From Chrysemys picta bellii (taxonomy: Eukaryota; Chordata; Testudines; Emydidae), in the NCBI RefSeq assembly GCF_011386835.1, contig NC_088795.1:121537434-121601433 (forward strand): a stretch of DNA of 64,000 nucleotides. Reading direction: 5' to 3'. Positions 35,262-40,634 of the stretch are shown piece after piece (within the stretch, counting starts at the first letter, position 1; every line of letters begins with the position of its first letter). The notes under the pieces are model-generated. The model searched no databases. It saw only the letters and a program-made list of their open reading frames with translations, and had not been told where the DNA came from. The position numbers were made by a program, and so were the translations under genes.

Positions 35262-36260
35262 TAAAGAACTAAAACCAACTTTGCAGACATCAGCTCCTGC
35301 CACCTCGTATTCGGTGGTGGAGTGCTGTGCACCAGTTTGGAGTCGATCGTCACACACCAAACTGGTGGATACAGCAGTTACATGCTGCCATGCGTATCAT
35401 CTCCAGCACCCTGTGTCCAACTCCACTCCCCTGGCTCTCAGGCCTGGTCCACCCTGGGGTGTGTGTGTGGGGGGGGGGCAGGGATCGATCTAAGATACGC
35501 AACTTCAGCTATGAGAATAGCATAGCTGAAGTCTACGTATCTTAGATCGACTTAGAATCATTTCGCATCCTTGAGGCATGGGATCAACGTCCACAGCTCC
35601 CCTGTCGACTTTACTTACACCTCTCGCCGAGCTAGAGTTCAGCAGTCGATGGGAGAGTGATCAGGGATCGATTTATCATATCTACACTACATGCGATAAA
35701 TCGATCCCCAATAGATCGATCGCTACCCACCAATCCGGCGGGTAGTGTAGACATACTCTCAGTTCTGAGCAATATTGCTCCTCCTCATATCAGATAAGAG
35801 GTTGCCACTGAGAAGTTACTGGAGAAAGTACGCCCCAACTCAAGCCTGCCGCTGCACAATGACCTTTTTAAACCATCAGCTGCATATTTATCTTCATGTC
35901 GCCCATTATGGTCTCATCCGCTACACCAGGACGTTAAGGCGGGAAACACTCTGGTGAAAGGAATGGATATCTGTTATAATCCCCAACCAGTCCCTCGTCA
36001 CTGACCCCACAATCTGCCTGCCTGGTTTTGACCTGTCCCATCACCAATGGTCCCTGTTGAACAGGTTCCAGACCGGGCAAGATCTCCGTGCAGCCAACCA
36101 GTATTGCTGGGGCCTTCATGACAGCCCTTTGTGCAGTTGAGGCGCAACACAGACGATGACACACATTGTCGATGAATGCCTGCGGTGGCCTAGAAGAACT
36201 GCATCACACCACTGAAGATGCCATCACTTGGCTAGACAACTATGCACATGCTAAATACAT
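35262..36260 (+). mobile_element. LINE reverse-transcriptase C-terminal fragment, split by a MITE
   Basis: The plus-strand frame reads YSVVECCAPVWSRSSHTKLV at about 35308-35367. After the MITE at 35441-35758 it continues VLSNIAPPHIRREVATEKLL-like sequence, then DPTICLPGFDLSHHQWSLLN at about 36003 and THIVDECL at about 36161. These are blocks typical of the C-terminal part of a non-LTR retrotransposon ORF2, ending near a DAITWLDNYAHAKY segment. Stops and frameshifts show it is dead. The reading phase is consistent across the MITE when one copy of the TCA duplication is counted. I cannot name the clade with confidence. Confidence 0.65.
35441..35758. mobile_element. PIF/Harbinger-like MITE nested in a LINE ORF
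   Basis: The left end GGCCTGGTCCACCC and the right end GTAGTGTAGACATACTC match the termini of 14250-14534 in the opposite orientation. The flanking triplet is TCA on both sides (35438-35440 and 35759-35761). An internal hairpin, ACTTCAGCTATGAGAATAGC with its inverse, carries TAAGATACG/CGTATCTTA arms like 20095-20386. A second hairpin, GATCGATTTATC with GATAAATCGATC, lies near 35665-35706. There is no coding capacity. Confidence 0.8.
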
Positions 36261-36384
36261 TTGGATTAAGCACGACAAATTGCTAAAAAATAAGCAACAC
36301 TACTCTGATTTAACATCCGTTTCTATTTTGAAAATAAACCAGTCCATGAGCTATGACCAGATAAAAAGGGTGCATCAAACTCTT

Positions 36385-36436
36385 AAGGAAAATGGCTAAG
36401 GCTACGACTCAGATGATCTGTGTTTAAATTCTGCAT
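36385..36436 (+). mobile_element. CORE-SINE 5' part, cut by the provirus
   Basis: AATGGCTAAGGCTACGACTC and GATCTGTGTTTAAATTCTGC look like the tRNA-related head of a CORE-SINE. It continues at 38902 with CTGCCACAGACTTTTGGCAA. The provirus inserted between them, duplicating CTGCAT. Confidence 0.6.
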
Positions 36437-36511
36437 TGTGGGGATGTATCATCCCTACACCAACCTAATGAAAAGTTCCATGACGAGGTAAGGGTCACGA
36501 TGGGACACTTG

Positions 36512-36608
36512 CAAGGTAATAAATCATGGCCTTATGTAAGGCCCCCTGGTGGTCTAGGATTATATAAGATGAGGTAAACAAGGTAATAAATCATGGCCTT
36601 ATGTAAGG
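36512..36608 (+). promoter_or_regulatory. U3 30-bp direct repeat (enhancer-like)
   Basis: Two identical 30-bp copies at 36512-36541 and 36579-36608, beginning CAAGGTAATAAATCATGG, are spaced 67 bp start to start. Duplicated U3 blocks are common enhancer architecture in retroviral LTRs; enhancer function here is inferred. The same pair occurs in the 3' LTR. Confidence 0.7.
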
Positions 36609-36725
36609 AACGGTTGAACCAATCGGTGTGGGGCTATACATGTGATAAACACATGATTCTCCTTCTTGTCCAATCCGTAGATGTGTTGTTATAGCCTAAT
36701 TGTGTTATGTAATGTAGAGAAAAAC

Positions 36726-36733
36726 TATAAAAG
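36726..36733 (+). promoter_or_regulatory. TATA box of the 5' LTR
   Basis: TATAAAAG stands about 90 bp before the LTR end, followed within 17 bp by AATAAA. That order is typical of LTRs with a short R. Its twin in the 3' LTR is at 38806-38813. Confidence 0.7.
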
Positions 36734-36817
36734 AAAGCTTGCAATAAACAGAATTCGGATTCAGCTTGCAACCACATTGGTCGTGTGCTTTATCTGCTCC
36801 GCATGGAACCCCACAAA

Positions 36818-36835
36818 TGGTGACCCCGACGTGAT
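36818..36835 (+). other. Primer binding site for tRNA-Trp
   Basis: TGGTGACCCCGACGTGAT is an exact 18-nt complement of the 3' end of vertebrate tRNA-Trp including CCA. It lies two bases after the LTR CA terminus, the standard spacing. Avian alpharetroviruses and some endogenous families use this primer. Confidence 0.92.
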
Positions 36836-37020
36836 TCGGCTTGGACATCAAGGCAGCCAGGACTTTGCCCAGAGTGAGCTAGCAAAGATCATACTAGACA
36901 CAGCCGCCAGTGGAGCAGGGATCAATGTTCTCAGACAGTAGACCCAACAGGTGTTGTCTCAAAAGCTGAGCAAAGAGAAAGCAGATCCAACCAAAAAAAG
37001 GATCTGAGTGGTCAGACTCT
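36836..37020 (+). other. Provirus leader, 5' part
   Basis: A frame entering from the LTR reads AKIILDTAASGAGINVLRQ before a stop at 36939-36941. The amphipathic character and the SGAG segment faintly recall retroviral envelope sequence, which would be out of place here. I regard this as a weak resemblance only. No start codon or Gag motif is seen. Confidence 0.35.
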
Positions 37021-37479
37021 ATGTCATCTCTCATGAAGAAACTGGAACAATTGAATTTAGATATTGAAAAGGCTCTCAGTGCTGGCTCTTCTCCTTCCAG
37101 CACTCCTTCTACCAAAAAGCGCAAACAGCCGTGCCCTGTTAAGGTGGAAACAGGCCTTCTTCACAAAGATCATCAGAGAAAGGGAATCTGTGGAAATAAG
37201 AGGGCAGGTTACCAAGATTTAGATGGTTTGCCAAGCTCAGTGTCAACTGGAGCACGACCAAAAACTGAACATGGTTTGAGAAAAGGCGGAGGCGGCAGCC
37301 GCGGCAGGAGGTACCGGAGGATACCGGCTCCTGGTCGTCCGAGAGAGACGTTCGTGAGCTCACAGCCGACTAAAGCGTTCGGTGAGAAAAGGCGGAGGTG
37401 GCAGCCGCGGCAGGAGGTACCGGAGGATACCGGCTCCTGGTCGTCCGAGAGAGACGTTCGTGAGCTCACAGCCGACTAA
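37021..37479 (+). CDS. Unknown 152-codon open frame in the provirus leader
   Basis: Begins MSSLMKKLEQLNLDIEKAL, a leucine-rich, possibly helical start. A Ser/Thr/Pro linker (AGSSPSSTPST) and a basic KKRK cluster, resembling a nuclear localisation signal, follow. About residue 86 the frame enters the 106-bp array, whose units encode Arg/Gly-rich sequence in shifting phase because 106 is not a multiple of three. It stops at 37477-37479. I do not recognise the N-terminal 85 residues. They could be a captured host fragment, an accessory frame or chance. There is no protein-level evidence. Confidence 0.4.
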   Translation: MSSLMKKLEQLNLDIEKALSAGSSPSSTPSTKKRKQPCPVKVETGLLHKDHQRKGICGNKRAGYQDLDGLPSSVSTGARPKTEHGLRKGGGGSRGRRYRRIPAPGRPRETFVSSQPTKAFGEKRRRWQPRQEVPEDTGSWSSERDVRELTAD

Positions 37480-37895
37480 AGCGTTCGGTGAAAAAAGGCG
37501 GAGGTGGCAGCCGTGGCAGAAGGTACCGGAGGATACCGGCTCCTGGTCGTCCGAGAGAGACGTTCGTGAGCTCACAGCCGACTGAAGCGTTCGGTGAGAA
37601 AAGGCGGAGGTGGCAGCCGTGGCAGGAGGTACCGGAGGATACCGGCTCCTGGTCGTCCGAGAGAGACGTTCGTGAGCTCACAGCCGACTGAAGCGTTCGG
37701 TGAGAAAAGGCGGAGGTGGTAGCCGCGGCAGGAGGTACCGGAGGATACCGGCTCCTGGTCGTCCGAGAGAGACGTTCGTGAGCTCACAGCCGACTGAAGC
37801 GTTCGGTGAGAAAAGGCGGAGGTGGCAGCCGCGGCAGGAGGTACCGGAGGATACCGGCTCCTGGTCGTCCGAGAGAGACGTTTGTGAGCTCACAG
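37278..37895 (+). repeat. 106-bp tandem array (about 5.8 units) in the provirus
   Basis: Unit starts recur exactly every 106 bp, at 37278, 37384, 37490, 37596, 37702 and 37808; the last unit is cut at 37895. Units differ at only a few positions (for example CCGCGG or CCGTGG, GAAGG or GAGG). Each has GGAGGTACCGGAGGATACCG and ends GCGTTCGGTGAG. The array is CpG-rich and little decayed, so it is recent or homogenised. It sits between primer site and gag-like start, where packaging and dimerisation signals normally lie; that role is inference. Confidence 0.93.
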
Positions 37896-37901
37896 GTGAG
37901 C
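37894..37901 (+). promoter_or_regulatory. Candidate splice donor
   Basis: CAG|GTGAGC at the end of the tandem array fits the vertebrate 5' splice-site consensus (AG|GTRAG) and precedes the gag-like ATG, where retroviral major donors often lie. The unit seams (TTCG|GTGAGAAA at 37382 and every 106 bp after it) are weaker candidates. Confidence 0.45.
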
Positions 37902-37917
37902 GGCTGCATTTAATAAA

Positions 37918-38225
37918 ATGGGCTCTGCTTTGTCTGCAGAGGAGGAGACGGTGCCATCGCTAAAAAGCGGAGAGAGAAGCTTCCCTCTGACGCGTTGTCC
38001 CGTTTGTTGAAATGGGGGCAGAAACGCGGGAATGTACCACCGGATAAGATCCCTCCGGCGAATGATGTAGCTACCCCCTGTCCTCGTTATGGTTTGTGGG
38101 GCTGCGCGATTGGGTGCACTGGACGGAATAACGTGTCCACGCACCGGCCACTGGACGCCGCCATGCAGAAGCCAAACGACGACCCCGCGGCACCGGACTT
38201 GCACTTGTTGTTTGCTACAACCTAG
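37918..38225 (+). pseudogene. gag-like remnant, broken
   Basis: ATG at 37918 opens a 30-residue frame starting MGSALS. Glycine at position 2 with serine at 6 fits the N-myristoylation consensus typical of retroviral matrix proteins. The frame stops at 38008-38010. A second phase overlaps from about 37955 to 38225 and includes LSRLLKWGQKRG, reminiscent of matrix helices. The two phases suggest a frameshift in an original matrix-coding region. Capsid and nucleocapsid are absent. The assignment is inferred from position and the MGxxxS start, not from a domain match. Confidence 0.45.
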
Positions 38226-38235
38226 ACACCTAATA

Positions 38236-38322
38236 ATGCTGTACTTTTGTTTGTTCGGACTCCTTATTATAGGAGCAGGGGTCTTTGTATGTCCAAACTC
38301 TGTACCTTTTGTTAACCCATGA
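38236..38322 (+). other. Small hydrophobic frame (28 residues)
   Basis: ATG at 38236 gives MLYFCLFGLLIIGAGVFVCP and then eight residues before TGA at 38320-38322. It is strongly hydrophobic, signal-peptide-like. It could be a leftover envelope leader or chance. It ends 4 bp before the next ATG. Confidence 0.3.
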
Positions 38323-38326
38323 CAAA

Positions 38327-38569
38327 ATGTTTGGGTCACCTGGGCAAACCAAACTGGCCAAAAAGCCCCTTTTTGCTTGTCCATGGCCACCCCATCGAAT
38401 CCCTTTAAAACATGTCTTATTGGCTATCCTTGTTTACACCCCAATGGTTTTCGTGGGCATTTACGTAATATTACGTTTCTTAATAAGTTCCTTATTTAAG
38501 GAAAAGGGGGGAGGTGTGGGGATGTATCATCCCTACACCAACCTAATGAAAAGTTCCATGACGAGGTAA
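38327..38569 (+). pseudogene. Envelope C-terminus-like membrane frame, running into 3' LTR
   Basis: The frame from ATG 38327 encodes about 28 polar and basic residues. A long hydrophobic segment follows at 38414-38497 (HVLLAILVYTPMVFVGIYVI and on), then KEKGGGVGM across the polypurine tract, stopping inside the 3' LTR. A membrane anchor just upstream of the polypurine tract is where an env transmembrane subunit ends in a full provirus. There is no surface subunit, fusion peptide or heptad repeat, so this is at most a stub and cannot form an envelope. Confidence 0.45.
38498..38514 (+). other. Polypurine tract
   Basis: AAGGAAAAGGGGGGAGG, 17 consecutive purines, directly abuts the TG of the 3' LTR, as expected for plus-strand priming. 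Confidence 0.9.
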
Positions 38570-38895
38570 GGGTCACGATGGGACACTTGCAAGGTAATAA
38601 ATCATGGCCTTATGTAAGGCCCCCCTGGTGGTCTAGGGATTATATAAGATGAGGTAAACAAGGTAATAAATCATGGCCTTATGTAAGGAACGGTTGAACC
38701 AATCGGTGTGGGGCTATACATGTGATAAACACATGATTCTCCTTCTTGTCCAATCCGTAGATGTGTTGTTATAGCCTAATTGTGTTATGTAATGTAGAGA
38801 AAAACTATAAAAGAAAGCTTGCAATAAACAGAATTCGGATTCAGCTTGCAACCACATTGGTCGTGTGCTTTATCTGCTCTGCATGGAACCCCACA
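38515..38895 (+). repeat. 3' LTR of the provirus (381 bp)
   Basis: Matches the 5' LTR except for one extra C in the GGCCCCCC run (about 38620), one extra G in CTAGGG (about 38637) and a C-to-T change at 38880. TATAAAAG is at 38806-38813 and AATAAA at 38823-38828. Confidence 0.93.
38823..38828 (+). terminator. Polyadenylation signal in the 3' LTR
   Basis: AATAAA lies 17 bp downstream of the TATA box start. A T-rich GTCGTGTGCTTTATCTGCTC follows as a possible downstream element. The short R is inferred. Confidence 0.6.
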
Positions 38896-38901
38896 CTGCA
38901 T

Positions 38902-39135
38902 CTGCCACAGACTTTTGGCAATCTACTTAATCTCTCTGTGCCTCCATTTCCCATCTTCTGCTTGTGTGTTGTATCACTCTTGCTCACTCTTTGCCTGTCT
39001 TATCTATTTAGCTTTTAGCTAAATAGATAAGTAATTTGCGCAGGATCTACGTGTATGTACAGTACCTAGGACAATGAGAACCCAATCTGTGCTGGAGCCT
39101 TTCATCACTACAAATTAATAATAAATTATTATTTT
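38902..39135 (+). mobile_element. CORE-SINE core and 3' part, downstream of the provirus
   Basis: Continues the element cut at 36436. It reads GGCAATCTACTTAATCTCTC and TGCCTCCATTTCCC (core), then TATGTACAGTACCTAGGACA and an AATTAATAATAAATTATTAT tail. The order matches the uninterrupted copy at 11559-11830. Confidence 0.65.
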
Positions 39136-39145
39136 GCTTTATTAA

Positions 39146-40460
39146 TAGGGCCCTACCAAATTCACAGCCATGAAAAAGGCATCATGGACCATGAAATCTG
39201 GTCTCACCCATGAAATATGGTCTTTTGTGTGCTTTTATCCTATACTATACAGATTTCTTGGGGGGGAGACCAGCGTTTCTCAAACTTGGGGTCCCAACCC
39301 AAAAGGAAGTTGCAAGGTTACTGTAGGGGGAGGTCATGATATTGCCACCCTTACTTCTGTGCTGCCTTCAGAGCTGGTCGGCTGGAGAGAGGTGGCTGCT
39401 GCTGAGGGCCTCTCTCCAGCTGCCCAGCTCTGAAGGCAGTGCCATCACCAGCAGCAGTGCAGAAATTAGGGTAGCAATAACACAACTAACCTAATTGCCT
39501 TCTATGATGAGATAACTGGCTCTGTGGATGAGGGAAAAGCAGGGGATGTGTTATTCCTTGACTTTAGCAAAACTTTTGATATGGTCTCCCACAGTATTCT
39601 TGTAGGCAAGTTAAAGAAGTATGGGCTGGATGAATGGACTAAAAGGTGGATAGAAGCTGGCTAGATCATCAGGCTCAACGGGTAATGATCAATGGCTTCA
39701 TGTTTAGCTGGTAGCCGGTATCAAGCGGAGTGCCCCAAGGGTCAGTTTTGTTCAATATCTTCATTAATGATCTGCAGGATGGCGTGGACTGCACCCTCAG
39801 CAAGTTTGCAGATTACACTAAACTGGGAGGAGTGGTAGATACGCTGGAGGGTAGGGATAGAATACAGAGGGACTTAGACAAATTAGAGGATTGAGCCAAA
39901 AGAAATCTGATGAGGTTCAACAAGGACAAGTGCAGAGTCCTGCACTTAGGATGGAAGAATCCCATGAACTGCTACAGACTAGGGACCGAGTGGCTAGGCA
40001 GCAGTTCTGCAGAAATGGACCTATGGGTTACAGTGGATGAGAAGCTGGATATGAGTCAACAGTGTGCCCTCATTGCCAAGAAGGTTAACGGCATTTTGAG
40101 CTGATAAGTAGGGGCATTGCCAGCAGATCAAGGGACGTGATCATTCCCCTCTATTCAGCATTGGTGAGGCTTCATCTGGAGTACTGTGTCCAGTTTTGGG
40201 CCCCACACTACAGGAAAGATGTGGAAAAATTGGAAAGAGTCCAGCGGAGGGCAACAAAAATGATTAGGGGGCTGGAGCACATGACTTATGAGGAGAGGCT
40301 GAGGGAACTGAGATTGTTTAGTCTGCAGAAGAGAAGAGTCCTACAGTTACAGCACTGTGAAATTTCAGATTTAAATATCTGAAATAATGAAATTTATTAT
40401 TTTTAAAATCCTATGACCGTGAAATTGACCAAAATGGGCTGTGAATTTGGTAGGGCCCTA
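39146..40460. mobile_element. hAT-like non-autonomous element carrying a CR1 fragment
   Basis: The termini are perfect inverted repeats of about 24 bp, starting TAGGGCCCTACCAAATTCAC on the left and ending GGTAGGGCCCTA on the right. The 8-bp flanks TTTATTAA (39138-39145) and TTTATTAC (40461-40468) agree at seven positions, fitting hAT. The left part (to about 39486) has internal inverted blocks such as TCAGAGCTGG against CCAGCTCTGA. The right part is 40341-40460. Between them lies a CR1 reverse-transcriptase fragment. No transposase frame is seen. Confidence 0.85.
39487..40340 (+). mobile_element. CR1 LINE reverse-transcriptase fragment inside hAT element
   Basis: The plus-strand translation includes FYDEITGSVDEGKAGDVLFL and FSKTFDMVSH (RT palm), [52 protein letters not shown] and [20 protein letters not shown], the CR1 RT order. 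The catalytic FADD motif is FADY. The QGS block lacks the LGP-type residues seen in CR1, and stop codons interrupt the frame (for example in the TGG-to-TAG/TGA positions near 39662 and 39893). Both ends fall inside the ORF, with no CR1 3' UTR. Confidence 0.85.
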
Positions 40461-40481
40461 TTTATTACACATAAAACAAAG

Positions 40482-40621
40482 GTTTCAGAGTAGCAGCCGT
40501 GTTAGTCTGTATCCGCAAAAAGAACAGGAGTACTTGTGGCACCTTAGAGACTAACAAATTTATTAGAGCATAAGCTTTCGTGGACTACAGCCCACTTCTT
40601 CGGATGCATATAGAAAACAAA
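40482..40621 (-). mobile_element. Inverted-repeat SINE, family 1, copy E (single arm)
   Basis: Complete terminus at left (GTTTCAGAGTAGCAGCCGTG) running to CCCACTTCTTCGGATGCATA, the palindrome centre. The second arm is absent. A 13-bp duplication, ACATAAAACAAAG, lies at 40469-40481 and 40622-40634. It is a copy truncated at the hairpin centre and supports minus-strand polarity. Its duplication starts one base after the hAT duplication at 40461-40468. Confidence 0.85.
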
Positions 40622-40634
40622 ACATAAAACAAAG

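Larger units (their letters stand above)
36437..36815 (+). repeat. 5' LTR of the provirus (379 bp)
   Basis: Starts TGTGGGGATGTATCATCCCT and ends GCATGGAACCCCACA. U3 carries a 30-bp direct repeat (36512-36541 and 36579-36608). A TATAAAAG box lies at 36726-36733 and an AATAAA at 36743-36748, giving a short R region. The end keeps CCGC where the 3' LTR has CTGC. Confidence 0.93.
36437..38895 (+). mobile_element. Compact non-autonomous endogenous retrovirus-like provirus
   Basis: LTRs of 379 and 381 bp flank a 1.7-kb interior. Canonical features are TG/CA LTR ends, a 6-bp CTGCAT duplication at 36431-36436 and 38896-38901, a tRNA-Trp primer site two bases after the 5' LTR, and a polypurine tract abutting the 3' LTR. 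The LTRs differ by one substitution (a CpG transition) and two single-base homopolymer indels, so insertion is recent. The interior lacks protease, reverse transcriptase and integrase. It holds an unknown 152-codon frame, a 106-bp tandem array, a gag-like start and a membrane-segment frame. Known biology of tRNA-Trp priming and 6-bp duplication fits alpharetrovirus-like elements, but class assignment without pol is uncertain. It must have depended on a helper. Confidence 0.93.

Noticed and set aside
36681..36941. Frame MCCYSLIVLCNVEKNYKRKL in the LTR as a gene
   Set aside because: It lies across U3, R and U5 and recurs in the 3' LTR (38761). It is explained by the LTR, with the TATA and AATAAA signals inside.
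37360..37893. Repeated minus-strand 71-residue frames (MSSRTSLSDDQEPVSSG...) as a tandem protein family
   Set aside because: They are the antisense reading of the 106-bp array. Because 106 is not divisible by three, the phase rotates and each frame terminates after two units. The provirus polarity is plus.
37890..38390. 166-residue minus-strand frame in the provirus
   Set aside because: It is antisense to the gag-like and membrane frames, with no domain I recognise. The plus strand is fixed by the primer site and polypurine tract.
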